Assembly (NCBI RefSeq): GCF_003325955.1
Contig: NZ_CP030929.1
Span: 1,054,001 to 1,118,000 of the forward strand
Reading direction: 5' to 3'
DNA from: Aurantimicrobium sp. MWH-Uga1
Lineage (GTDB): Bacteria > Actinomycetota > Actinomycetes > Actinomycetales > Microbacteriaceae
Length of the DNA: 64,000 nucleotides
Shown here in pieces: positions 53,158 to 60,851 of this stretch. Under the pieces are notes generated by a model, which saw only the letters and a program-made list of their open reading frames with translations, did not search any database and was not told where the DNA came from. Both the position numbers and the translations under genes were made by a program. The stretch's first letter is position 1; each line of letters begins with the position of its first letter.

Positions 53158-54390
53158 TTAGTCTGCTGCGTGAATTGCTGCTTGCTTTTCCCACTCGTTC
53201 ATCAAGTGGGCAATCGCGTCATGAAAACGTTGCGTAGGCACACCGGGAGTAATGTCGCCAAAGTAGTGTTTGCACCATCGGGCTAAGCGCTCTTGGGCTG
53301 CAGGATCGTGTTCAATCACATCAATCTGGGAGACAATATTTCCGGCAGCTTCAGCATCCAGCCATTCACAATCGCTGAGATATCCACCCTCATCAATTTC
53401 TGCAGCGGTGTTGACTGGTCGGGTAATGATCAGTGGTTTTCCTGCAGCCAAACGGTCATAAACCATTGCTGAAATATCGACGACGGCCATATCGGCAACT
53501 GAGAGCTGCCACCCCAGTTCAGCTCCCTCATCAATGATGTGCTTGGCCTGAGGGTCATGTGAGTTAGCTCTGCGCAGAAGTGATTTGATCTGATCGTTTG
53601 CTTGACCGTATTCAAAGTCGACTGCTCCACTTCGAGGGTGCGGGCGATAAATCACACGATGACGGCCTGTGGCAATGAGGGCTTCGATCAGAGCAAGGCC
53701 GTGAGATTGGATAGAACCATAGGCGGCCGCCGGGCGGTCTCCCTCCCAGGTCGGGGCATACAAGATAACCTGACGCTCATCGGGATCAAACGGAATAGCC
53801 CCGGTATAGTGATCTGCTTGCGGACGGCCAATAGCAATGGCGCGCTTGTCAAAGTCGTAATCCCACAGCACGCGACCCAAGCGTTCTCGTGCTGCATCGC
53901 CAGCAATCAGGCTGTAGTCGTAGGCCTTGAACTGATTGGTGGTCATATACATCTTGTCGGATTCGCCGTGATTGATGAACACATGCCACCGCTGACCGTA
54001 TCTGAACATTTGGAAGTTACGCGCGTTCTGATTCACGTAAAGAATGACACGCAAATCCTGGTCCGCAATGAACTCTTCGAGATCAATCACGGTTCGCACA
54101 TACGCCACGGGAACCGGTGATTCGTCCAACATTTTCAGAGCCCCGAGAGTATTCCTGCTCAAGATCACCACGGGCCATGTCTTGGCCAGAACCTCTAGCG
54201 GTTTGTACCACTGACGTACCTGATAGAGGTTAACTTCTCCGTCGGCAAAGTAGACACCTACTTTGAACTTACCGGGGGTAAATTCGGGCTGCTGCGCTAA
54301 CTTACGCGCAAGTTCTTTGCGTCGTAATCGACCCTGAACAGCATTGCTGAGCAATGTTGCCGCAGAGCGCGCATCTTGAAACAAACCCAT
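53158..54390 (-). CDS. CDP-glycerol glycerophosphotransferase family protein (TagF/TagB-like)
   Basis: 410 aa. The family motifs are clear in the C-terminal half: N-H-G-E-S-D-K, Y-A-P-T-W-E-G, the catalytic-region Y-R-P-H-P-R-S-G, and V-D-I-S-A-M-V-Y-D with K-P-L-I-I-T-R-P. Such enzymes move glycerol- or ribitol-phosphate from CDP-alcohols to a wall-linked chain, working at the inner face of the membrane via a basic, amphipathic N-terminus, as here (R-R-K-E-L-A-R-K). It is the last gene of the GT2-phosphatidyltransferase-GT2 run, with its own TAGGTT box 6 nt before the ATG. The acceptor and polymer are unknown. Confidence 0.82.
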   Translation of the reverse strand: MGLFQDARSAATLLSNAVQGRLRRKELARKLAQQPEFTPGKFKVGVYFADGEVNLYQVRQWYKPLEVLAKTWPVVILSRNTLGALKMLDESPVPVAYVRTVIDLEEFIADQDLRVILYVNQNARNFQMFRYGQRWHVFINHGESDKMYMTTNQFKAYDYSLIAGDAARERLGRVLWDYDFDKRAIAIGRPQADHYTGAIPFDPDERQVILYAPTWEGDRPAAAYGSIQSHGLALIEALIATGRHRVIYRPHPRSGAVDFEYGQANDQIKSLLRRANSHDPQAKHIIDEGAELGWQLSVADMAVVDISAMVYDRLAAGKPLIITRPVNTAAEIDEGGYLSDCEWLDAEAAGNIVSQIDVIEHDPAAQERLARWCKHYFGDITPGVPTQRFHDAIAHLMNEWEKQAAIHAAD

Positions 54391-54396
54391 ACGTTA

Positions 54397-54402
54397 AACC
54401 TA
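54397..54402 (-). promoter_or_regulatory. Leaderless-type -10 box of the TagF-like gene
   Basis: TAGGTT on the minus strand, 6 nt before the ATG at 54390, inside the 30-bp spacer after the GT2 gene. Confidence 0.4.
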
Positions 54403-54420
54403 ACCTGCCAATTGGGTGAA

Positions 54421-55323
54421 TTAGAGAATGGGGAAACGACCAGCACGGGTCATCCGCCACACCGTGAACCATCGCATCCCCACGCGACCACCAGGGTTGG
54501 TGCGCCAACCTTCACCCCAGCCGCTCAACCATGCTCCTAAGCCTTGGCCACGCTGACGAAATGAACGTACCAGCTGAACCCCGGTCCAGGAGAGAACGTA
54601 GAAGGGAACAAGAGCCCACGGAAGATTACGTTTGGCAAGCCACACACGGTTGCGAGCATTGAGGCGGTAGTAGGTGGAGTGCCGCGTGGGACTGGTCACT
54701 GGATGATGAACGACTAGTTCACCGCAGTACCAGACCTTCTTTCCCGCATTCCAGGTGCGCCAAGCCAACTCGATACCCTCATGGGCATAAAAGTAGGGAT
54801 CTCCCCATCCGCCAATTTGGTCAAAAACCCGTCGTGGCATCACCACTGCTGCTTCCAGCACCGAAAACACGTAACTGGACTGTTTGGGGTCTCCCTTACG
54901 CAGCCGAGGAATCCAGCGAGTGGGGGTTTGTTCACCACTGGGATCAGTTATTCGGGGCTGTATCAAACCCAAGTCTGGATCTGCCCTGAAAAGCGAGAGT
55001 GCGTTATGAAGAAAAAGTCCGTCCGCAAGTTCAGCGTCATCATCGAGGAAGAAGATGTATTCCCCGCTCACCTGTCGTGCTCCGGCGTTACGGCCTGCAG
55101 GAATACCCACATTTTCTGGGAGGAAAATTCCTCGGACGCCCCCGGGGAGGAATTCGGGACGGCATCCGTTTCCGACCACCACAACATCCAGCTCAACAAG
55201 TCGTTGGGCAAGCACACTGCGCACAGCGCGGCGCAACTCTTCTGGACGTTCGCCCATCGTGAGCACCACGACGCCCACCTTAGGTCTGGCGCCGAAGTTT
55301 GTGCGTCTAAGCAGCCCTGACAC
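54421..55323 (-). CDS. Glycosyltransferase family 2 protein
   Basis: 300 aa. GT-A fold: V-V-V-L-T-M-G-E-R-P-E near the N-terminus, G-R-N-A-G-A and the metal-binding F-L-D-D-D-A-E (DxD type), then G-G-W-G-D-P-Y-F-Y-A-H-E-G-I-E-L-A-W-R with the catalytic Glu. A hydrophobic stretch near residues 215-240 may be membrane-associated. The layout resembles rhamnosyl- or galactofuranosyl-transferases of wall polysaccharides; sugar and acceptor are unknown. The start overlaps the phosphatidyltransferase gene by 17 nt, so the two are coupled. It precedes the TagF-like gene by 30 nt. Confidence 0.85.
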   Translation of the reverse strand: MSGLLRRTNFGARPKVGVVVLTMGERPEELRRAVRSVLAQRLVELDVVVVGNGCRPEFLPGGVRGIFLPENVGIPAGRNAGARQVSGEYIFFLDDDAELADGLFLHNALSLFRADPDLGLIQPRITDPSGEQTPTRWIPRLRKGDPKQSSYVFSVLEAAVVMPRRVFDQIGGWGDPYFYAHEGIELAWRTWNAGKKVWYCGELVVHHPVTSPTRHSTYYRLNARNRVWLAKRNLPWALVPFYVLSWTGVQLVRSFRQRGQGLGAWLSGWGEGWRTNPGGRVGMRWFTVWRMTRAGRFPIL

Positions 55324-56104
55324 GTGAGCTCGTCATAATGGCGATGAAGTGACCGATAATTGCAAGAATCGACAACGGTAGGAGTACTGCAACCAAGATT
55401 TGACTGATCAGCAGCTGCCCTACGAAGATTCCAACCAGCGCAGCGACGAAAGCAATAATGGTCAGCTCAACCGAGTGATAGATCCGGTGGAATGGAACAA
55501 AACGTGCCATTCTGCGCAATTTGGCTACGACACCTGGAAGTGGTGCATTCGCCCCTTTGGCGTCGGCCAATTTGGGTAAATTAGACATCGCTCTGGCAAC
55601 CCGAACCAAATCGTTGAGCACCTTGTTCAACACAATCACGATGGACAGGAAAGCCCCCAGTGCAACCCACATCCAGTCGATGGGACGGCTTCCATCAGCA
55701 AATCCTGCCGCACGCAGACCAAGAGCAAGAGGAATCAATGCCTCGGTTGTGTAGTGACCCACGGCATCAAGGAAATGACCGGCGGGGCTCTTGGTCTTTC
55801 GCCACCTCGCAACTTCTCCGTCACAGCAGTCAATGAGCATCTGCAACTGTCCGAGGATGAGCGCCAGAACAGGACCCCATATCCCAGGAATGAGTAAAGC
55901 AGCAGCAGTGGCCCAGCCGGTAAAGATCATCAGGCCAGTAACACCATTGGCTGAAATGGAAGTCTTGAGCAACATCCACGTGACATAGGGAGATAGGTCA
56001 CGTAGGTACAGGTGAGCAACCCAGTGCTCTGCGTTAGCTCGTGTGCGAACTTCGGGCGGCTGAGTAACCTCGCGCAGCTGAGCTAAAGAGGTGGGTTTCT
56101 CCAC
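55307..56104 (-). CDS. CDP-alcohol phosphatidyltransferase family membrane protein
   Basis: 265 aa with about six membrane segments. The CDP-AP motif is D-C-C-D-G-E-V-A-R, then eight residues, then G-H-F-L-D-A-V-G-H. In the consensus the last position is Asp (the catalytic base); here it is His. The first three acidic residues that bind the CDP-alcohol are kept. The family joins a CDP-activated lipid or alcohol to a second alcohol such as glycerol or inositol phosphate. Position between two GT2 genes and upstream of a TagF-like gene points to a lipid-linked or wall polymer rather than a housekeeping phospholipid (inference). Confidence 0.8.
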   Translation of the reverse strand: MEKPTSLAQLREVTQPPEVRTRANAEHWVAHLYLRDLSPYVTWMLLKTSISANGVTGLMIFTGWATAAALLIPGIWGPVLALILGQLQMLIDCCDGEVARWRKTKSPAGHFLDAVGHYTTEALIPLALGLRAAGFADGSRPIDWMWVALGAFLSIVIVLNKVLNDLVRVARAMSNLPKLADAKGANAPLPGVVAKLRRMARFVPFHRIYHSVELTIIAFVAALVGIFVGQLLISQILVAVLLPLSILAIIGHFIAIMTSSRVRAA

Positions 56105-56108
56105 GTTC

Positions 56109-57128
56109 TTACCTTCCGCTTTTGCCGGCGATATTCGAGGTGAGTCTGGTGTAACTCATGATGAAACCTACACCCCATGCGAAGTGAATGCAGGGAAGTA
56201 CGAGGGGAAACCACAGCATTGCCCGTGCCCCTATGCCGCGTCCATAAACCAGAGTTGAAAGAACAACAAAGGCAACATAAACACCGGGAACGACCCAGCC
56301 AAGATCAAAACCTAATAGACCAGCAAGAATTCCTAGGATGGTCGCCATAACCATGACCGGCGGAACAAAGTAGCGCAGGCCGCTTCCATATCGACGGGAA
56401 AGTTCACCGCGCCATAAGCCGGTGGAATACATCTGCTTCAGCAGCGCTTTCACAGAGGTACGTGGACGATAAACCACCTTGAGTTTGGGTGTAAACCACA
56501 CCAGCCCACCAGCATCACGGAATCGGCGGTTGAGTTCCCAGTCTTGACCGCGGCGAATTTCTTCGTTGAACATACCCACAGTGAGCAGGCTCTCCCGATT
56601 GAAAACACCCAAGTAAACAGTGTCAACTGGGCCTTCTTTTCCCCCAACGTGAAAGGGTGTTCCCCCCAGACCGACTTTGGTGTCATACGCCCTGGCAACT
56701 GCCTTTTCAAAAGGTGTGGTTCCCTGGGCGTCCATGATGCCGCCGACGTTATCTGCCTGAGTGCGCAACAGGGTCTCCACGGCGATGCTGGCGTAGTCCT
56801 TGGGTAAGACAGAGTGAGCGTCAACCCGAATCACGATGGGGTATTGCGAGGCTTTAATCGCCAGATTCATTCCCACAGGTGTTGCCGCTGCTGGATTGTC
56901 GACGAATTGAATACGTGAGTCTTCAGCACACATCTGCGCCACGAGCTCGTTGGTGCCATCTGTGCTGGGTCCTAACGCAAGGGTGACTTCCATCGGTCCT
57001 GCATAGTCCTGCTCCAGCAAGCTCTGCACGGCAGCACGAATGTGGGTGACCTCGTTGAGTACAGGCATGACATAAGAAACACCCGGCAGAGGGGTGGCTG
57101 GGATGGGCGCTGAGCCAAGAGCAGACAT
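56109..57128 (-). CDS. Glycosyltransferase family 2 membrane protein (ExoA-like)
   Basis: 339 aa. GT-A N-terminal domain: Y-V-M-P-V-L-N-E, T-L-A-L-G-P-S-T-D-G-T, V-R-V-D-A-H-S (DxH in place of DxD) and G-Q-D-W-E-L-N-R-R with the catalytic-region residues. The C-terminal 90 residues have three hydrophobic helices. It resembles ExoA-type glycosyltransferases of exopolysaccharide synthesis. AAAGGA lies five bases before the ATG. It follows HtrA after a hairpin-bearing 58-bp spacer and precedes the phosphatidyltransferase gene by 4 nt. Confidence 0.83.
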   Translation of the reverse strand: MSALGSAPIPATPLPGVSYVMPVLNEVTHIRAAVQSLLEQDYAGPMEVTLALGPSTDGTNELVAQMCAEDSRIQFVDNPAAATPVGMNLAIKASQYPIVIRVDAHSVLPKDYASIAVETLLRTQADNVGGIMDAQGTTPFEKAVARAYDTKVGLGGTPFHVGGKEGPVDTVYLGVFNRESLLTVGMFNEEIRRGQDWELNRRFRDAGGLVWFTPKLKVVYRPRTSVKALLKQMYSTGLWRGELSRRYGSGLRYFVPPVMVMATILGILAGLLGFDLGWVVPGVYVAFVVLSTLVYGRGIGARAMLWFPLVLPCIHFAWGVGFIMSYTRLTSNIAGKSGR

Positions 57129-57142
57129 GGGGTCCTTTGAAT

Positions 57143-57179
57143 GAAGGCCGAGTTCTAGAGTATCAAGACCTCGGCCTTC
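57143..57179 (-). terminator. Inverted repeat after htrA, possible terminator or attenuator
   Basis: GAAGGCCGAG (57143-57152) and CTCGGCCTTC (57170-57179) form a perfect 10-bp stem around a 17-nt loop. It begins 7 nt after the htrA stop. On the minus strand no T run follows, so it may be a weak terminator, an RNA-stability hairpin, or an operator; a possible -10 (TACTCT) lies in the loop. Confidence 0.5.
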
Positions 57180-57186
57180 TATGCCC

Positions 57187-58512
57187 TTAGCTGAGGGTGC
57201 CGAGCTGCACCTTCAGCGTCTGAGTCTTACCGCCCCGGTTCACCACGACGGTCGCGTCGGAGCCACCTGGAGCGTAACGAACCTGAGCGGTGAGATCATT
57301 TGCATCTGTTATGCGAACACCATTGAACTGGGTCACAATGTCTCCAGCCTTGATGCCACCCTTCTGAGCTGCACCGCCATCAACTACTTCCTCGATGTAG
57401 GCGCCAACCGCGGTACTTCCATCCTTGGCAGCAGCATCAGAGACCTGGGCTCCCAGAAGGCCATGAGAGGCCTTCTGGTTTTCAATTAATTCAGTGGATA
57501 CACGCTTGGCCAAGTTAGAAGGCAGAGCAAAGCCCACGCCGATGCTTCCAGCCTCGCTTCCTCCGGCACTTGCAATGGCGACGTTAATTCCAATCAAACG
57601 TCCCTTGGAATCAAGCAAAGCGCCCCCAGAGTTTCCAGGGTTGATTGCTGCGTCAGTTTGAATAACGGGAATAGAAATAGCTGCACTCTGGGACTGCCCC
57701 TGGGAGGGAGTTAGGCCTTGGCCAAAGTCAAAATTGAAAGGGTTGTCGCTGCCACCCGAGTTTCCTGAATCAGATCCTGAAGAATCAGGAGCTGCAGAAC
57801 TTGCAACCTGAATGGAGCGGTTGAGTGCAGAAACAATACCTGTCGTAACCGTTCCTGCCAGACCCAGTGGAGCGCCGAGCGCAATGGTCAAATCTCCCAC
57901 ATTAAGTTTGCTGGAATCAGCCCATTCAATAGGAATGAATGGACCGGTTCCCTTGATTTTCAGAACTGCCATGTCCACAGTGGGGTCAGTTCCGACGATG
58001 GTCGCGGGATAGATGTTGCCCTCGTTGTCCTGCACAGTAATGTCAGCAGTATTCGACGCTCCATCCAACGTCACCACGTGGTTATTGGTGAGGACATAGC
58101 CCTCTTCATTCAAGATCACGCCAGAACCCGTTCCAGCCCCAGCATCACCAGTAACAGAAATAGTGACGACGCTCGGTGAGGCCTTGGCAGCAACCGCGGT
58201 AACCGCATTGACGTCATCGGTGTCATTGATAGTGATGCCCTGGACGGCAGAAGGAGTTGCGGTTGTGGAGTTTTGACCGGTAAAGAAAACAGCTGCTCCT
58301 GCACCCGCGATACCTCCGACGAGAGCGGCAGCTACCGCAACAGCAACGAGGGGCAGAGCTTTGTTTTGCTTGCCAGCTTGTACTCGTGCAGGGCCAACAA
58401 AGGTCTCAGGAATCACCTGCTCCGGCACAGGAGAGGCCGGAGGTGGGGTTGTCCCTTCTCCTACTTTGGGGAAGAAATACTCTGGAACACCTTTATCGTT
58501 GTTCTCGGTCAT
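57187..58512 (-). CDS. HtrA/DegP-family trypsin-like serine protease with PDZ domain
   Basis: 441 aa from the ATG at 58512. A cytoplasmic tail of about 45 residues and one membrane helix (about 50-75) place the protease outside. The triad is visible as His in T-N-N-H-V-V, Asp in T-V-D-M-A-V-L-K and Ser in N-P-G-N-S-G-G-A. A Ser/Gly/Asp-rich insert (about 245-275) precedes the Ser loop, and a PDZ domain fills the last 90 residues. It degrades or chaperones misfolded exported proteins. AAAGGAG eight bases upstream decides the start against the earlier in-frame ATG. Tandem direct repeats upstream suggest envelope-stress control. Confidence 0.93.
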   Translation of the reverse strand: MTENNDKGVPEYFFPKVGEGTTPPPASPVPEQVIPETFVGPARVQAGKQNKALPLVAVAVAAALVGGIAGAGAAVFFTGQNSTTATPSAVQGITINDTDDVNAVTAVAAKASPSVVTISVTGDAGAGTGSGVILNEEGYVLTNNHVVTLDGASNTADITVQDNEGNIYPATIVGTDPTVDMAVLKIKGTGPFIPIEWADSSKLNVGDLTIALGAPLGLAGTVTTGIVSALNRSIQVASSAAPDSSGSDSGNSGGSDNPFNFDFGQGLTPSQGQSQSAAISIPVIQTDAAINPGNSGGALLDSKGRLIGINVAIASAGGSEAGSIGVGFALPSNLAKRVSTELIENQKASHGLLGAQVSDAAAKDGSTAVGAYIEEVVDGGAAQKGGIKAGDIVTQFNGVRITDANDLTAQVRYAPGGSDATVVVNRGGKTQTLKVQLGTLS

Positions 58513-58576
58513 GCGAGAAACTCCTTTCACGTCCCATCAGCATTACCTATCAATCTGTGGGATTGCTATGCCCTGG

Positions 58577-58596
58577 CTGAGTGTTGTCTGAGTGTT
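58577..58596 (+). promoter_or_regulatory. Tandem direct repeats upstream of htrA
   Basis: CTGAGTGTT occurs at 58577-58585 and again at 58588-58596, an 11-bp period (one helical turn), with a related CTCAGCG inverted copy following at 58599-58605. It lies 65-84 bp upstream of the htrA start. Same-face direct repeats of this period are typical of OmpR/PhoB-family response regulators. Confidence 0.4.
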
Positions 58597-58629
58597 TGCT
58601 CAGCGCAAAGAAGGCACTGGAATGCGTCT

Positions 58630-59370
58630 CTAGGCTAACAGTGACTTCATACCCAGATAATGTTTACGTTCTGATTCCCTCAGTTTTTCAATGGCATATC
58701 TCAACATTGTTCGAGGCATTGTTGCCGCATATTTATCGAGAAAGACTCGCAAGACTTTCTCGTCTCGGATAGCCACTTCGCGAAGCATCCACCCTGTTGC
58801 TTTGTGAATGAGGTCATGAGTATCAGTGAGCAACATCTCACACAGTGTCACAGTGGGATGGAAAATTCCCTGTCTGATCAACGCCGAGGTAAACATCACA
58901 GCACTTCGTCGCTCCCAGAGATTCTCTGAAGAAGCGAGCTCAATCAGCAGATCCATGTAATTGTCAATTGAAGTCAGATATCCGCCAACATACGGAGCAC
59001 AGGAATCAACTAAGTCCCAGTTATTGACTTTTCCTTGAGCTACCAGCGAGAGATAAACATCAAAGAGCTCACCTTGCTGGACAATACTTTTTGATCTCTT
59101 GAACTGGCCAGCCAACAACTGAACAGCACACAAACGATGTTCATGGATGGGTGATTGCGCCAACTCCACAATCTCCGCAGGTGATAGATCACGAAAATTC
59201 TTTCCCACCTCACGAACGACAGGGACACGAACACCGATAAATACATCACCCTCGCCATACTCCCCCGGGCCGGTTTTGAAATAGCGCTGTGAGTGCTGGG
59301 CAATGACAGGGTCAGCATGGCTTTGTAACTCATCAATAAGGGAGAGGACTTGAGGGCTGAAGCTTGTCAC
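58630..59370 (-). CDS. DNA alkylation repair protein (AlkD family)
   Basis: 246 aa, family length. A HEAT-like all-helical protein; typical features are the N-terminal Y-F-K-T-G-P-G-E-Y-G-x-G-D-x-F-I-G-V-R-V-P, the N-N-W-D-L-V-D motif, W-E-R-R-S-A-V and H-K-A-T-G-W-M-L-R-E-V. AlkD removes bulky or charged alkyl bases (3-methyladenine, 7-methylguanine) by trapping flipped-out lesions without base insertion. Catalytic-region W-D and R residues are present. The start is GTG with TAACGT 7 nt upstream. Usually a single gene; the PKD-like gene ends 22 nt upstream on the same strand. Confidence 0.88.
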   Translation of the reverse strand: MTSFSPQVLSLIDELQSHADPVIAQHSQRYFKTGPGEYGEGDVFIGVRVPVVREVGKNFRDLSPAEIVELAQSPIHEHRLCAVQLLAGQFKRSKSIVQQGELFDVYLSLVAQGKVNNWDLVDSCAPYVGGYLTSIDNYMDLLIELASSENLWERRSAVMFTSALIRQGIFHPTVTLCEMLLTDTHDLIHKATGWMLREVAIRDEKVLRVFLDKYAATMPRTMLRYAIEKLRESERKHYLGMKSLLA

Positions 59371-59377
59371 ACCCTCA

Positions 59378-59383
59378 CGTTAG
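59378..59383 (-). promoter_or_regulatory. Leaderless-type -10 box of the alkD-like gene
   Basis: TAACGT on the minus strand, 7 nt before the GTG start, with GAGGGT in the gap that could also serve as a short ribosome site. Confidence 0.35.
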
Positions 59384-59392
59384 TGCACCGAA

Positions 59393-60235
59393 CTAGCGAC
59401 AGGTTTGAGAACCACGAGCATTATTGCAGTCCCGTGCAGCGAGGACAGTATCCGCACTCTGCACAGTAGTTACCAATGCCGTGGCAGCGCTGGATACTTC
59501 ACCTGAAACCGGAATCCACGCACCCCCACCAATTCGATATTCTGCTCCATATCGGACAACAACAGTGGTGGTGAAGCTCCCCTCTTGCCGATAGATATGG
59601 CTTGTCGCCGTAGGAGAAAACTCTCGCACTCCCAGCGCATCCCATCGTGCTCCGGGAACAGCTGTGCTGTTTGTTGAACCATCGCCGTAGTTCCAGTCAT
59701 ATGCATGAGGTGTAAACCTCACTTCAGCACTGCGGCCAAACAAACTGCCACCGACCACGTGTGTGGATGCCCCCGCAATGAAGTTGGTATCAAGATTCAC
59801 AACAGTCCATCCACGTGGTTGAGAAACAAGTGAAGCTTGCTGAGGAACAAAGTTTGCCAGGTCTTCTAGCGTGATGGGGTCAAAGCTTGCGGGAGTAACT
59901 GCCGGAGGTTTCGGCTGAGACTTACAGCTGGCTACCGTTGCTAATCGAGCCATGCAGTTGAAAGTAATAGTTCCGTTGGGATAGTAGGGAACCTGCTTTC
60001 CACTTCGGGTTGGTGTATTACTACCCGAAGGAGTCACAACCTCAGTACTTCCGCCTGGAGTTGAAGATCGTGACCACACGTCAACGGTGTTGTTTTTTAT
60101 TTGGGCGCCACTGCAACTTCCCACAAAAGAAGCAGCTGACGAACATCCAGTGTTTGCCGCGAAAGCTACCTGGTTAGCCGCTAGCGAAAACAATAAAGTG
60201 ATCAACGGCACTAACAGAAATTTTCGCCGGTCCAT
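59393..60235 (-). CDS. Secreted PKD-like domain protein of unknown function
   Basis: 280 aa. A D-R-R-K-F start, a hydrophobic run and an A-F-A-A cleavage site give a signal peptide of about 26 residues. Four cysteines follow early (G-C-S, G-S-C-S, F-N-C-M, S-C-K), and two near the C-terminus (D-C, T-C), so extracytoplasmic disulfides are likely. Residues from about 175 carry the PKD-like Y-D-W-N-Y-G-D-G-S with later S-H-I-Y-R-Q-E-G-S-F-T-T-T-V-V-V, a beta-sandwich seen in surface proteins. Its start lies 25 bp inside the preceding lipoprotein gene. Function is unknown; a cell-surface role with that lipoprotein is suggested by the overlap. Confidence 0.72.
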   Translation of the reverse strand: MDRRKFLLVPLITLLFSLAANQVAFAANTGCSSAASFVGSCSGAQIKNNTVDVWSRSSTPGGSTEVVTPSGSNTPTRSGKQVPYYPNGTITFNCMARLATVASCKSQPKPPAVTPASFDPITLEDLANFVPQQASLVSQPRGWTVVNLDTNFIAGASTHVVGGSLFGRSAEVRFTPHAYDWNYGDGSTNSTAVPGARWDALGVREFSPTATSHIYRQEGSFTTTVVVRYGAEYRIGGGAWIPVSGEVSSAATALVTTVQSADTVLAARDCNNARGSQTCR

Positions 60236-60744
60236 GTCTCACTCGAATTGATAATCAACTTCTTTTGGTCCAGCACTTTGAAAGAAACGAGAAGAGGCAA
60301 TCTTTCTAGACGATCAGATAGGTCAACCTCAGATTCATCCGCATTTAGAACTTTCGTCTGTGAGTGATCAACGCACAAATAGACAGAAATTTCAATTGAA
60401 TTGGATTCTTGTAAATGCATTGAATCAAAGGAAGAACTACCTGTTCCTCGCCAGCCATTCGCTTGAAAAACACTAAATCCTTCTGACTCCTGGTCGAACA
60501 TTGATGGAGAAACCAATTCCTTCATTGGCTCTGGCTTATTCCCTCCATCAGCAAGGATCTGATCAGAAACAGATAGATACTCCGCATATGCGGCTTGTGC
60601 CGCTGAAAGTGCTTCCTCATCCGAGGCAAAAGCCGGAGCTTGTTCAACCGCTGAGGAAGTTGGAATTGGCTCGGATGCCGTGGTTGAACACCCAACAAGA
60701 GTGAGCGATGCAATAGATATCGCAAGAACAGGTATGAAACGCAT
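60211..60744 (-). CDS. Lipoprotein of unknown function
   Basis: 177 aa. Signal peptide with lipobox L-V-G-C (Cys19), followed by a Ser/Thr/Glu-rich linker. Two further cysteines occur, in Y-L-C-V-D-H and at the very C-terminus (E-N-F-C). The body has A-Q-A-A-Y-A-E-Y-L and a mixed alpha/beta pattern with G-W-R-G-T-G-S; I recognise no named family. TAGGTT lies 6 nt before the ATG. It overlaps the PKD-like gene by 25 bp, so both are probably made together and exported. Confidence 0.7.
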   Translation of the reverse strand: MRFIPVLAISIASLTLVGCSTTASEPIPTSSAVEQAPAFASDEEALSAAQAAYAEYLSVSDQILADGGNKPEPMKELVSPSMFDQESEGFSVFQANGWRGTGSSSFDSMHLQESNSIEISVYLCVDHSQTKVLNADESEVDLSDRLERLPLLVSFKVLDQKKLIINSSETWTGENFC

Positions 60745-60750
60745 TCTGAG

Positions 60751-60756
60751 AACCTA
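60751..60756 (-). promoter_or_regulatory. Leaderless-type -10 box of the lipoprotein-PKD gene pair
   Basis: TAGGTT on the minus strand, 6 nt before the lipoprotein ATG and just after the NCS2 permease terminator. Confidence 0.4.
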
Positions 60757-60807
60757 CAGATTAAGAATCAGGTGGTTCCTGAGTTATCCACACCACAAGT
60801 TAAACGA

Positions 60808-60838
60808 AAGTGGGGAGAGCCATTGGCTCTCCCCACTT
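60808..60838 (-). terminator. Terminator of the NCS2 permease gene
   Basis: AAGTGGGGAGAGCC (60808-60821) and its exact complement (60825-60838) form a perfect 14-bp stem with a 3-nt loop. A-rich sequence flanks one side and T-rich the other, so it could work in both directions. It starts 13 nt after the permease stop. Confidence 0.85.
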
Positions 60839-60851
60839 ATGGTTTTTTTGA

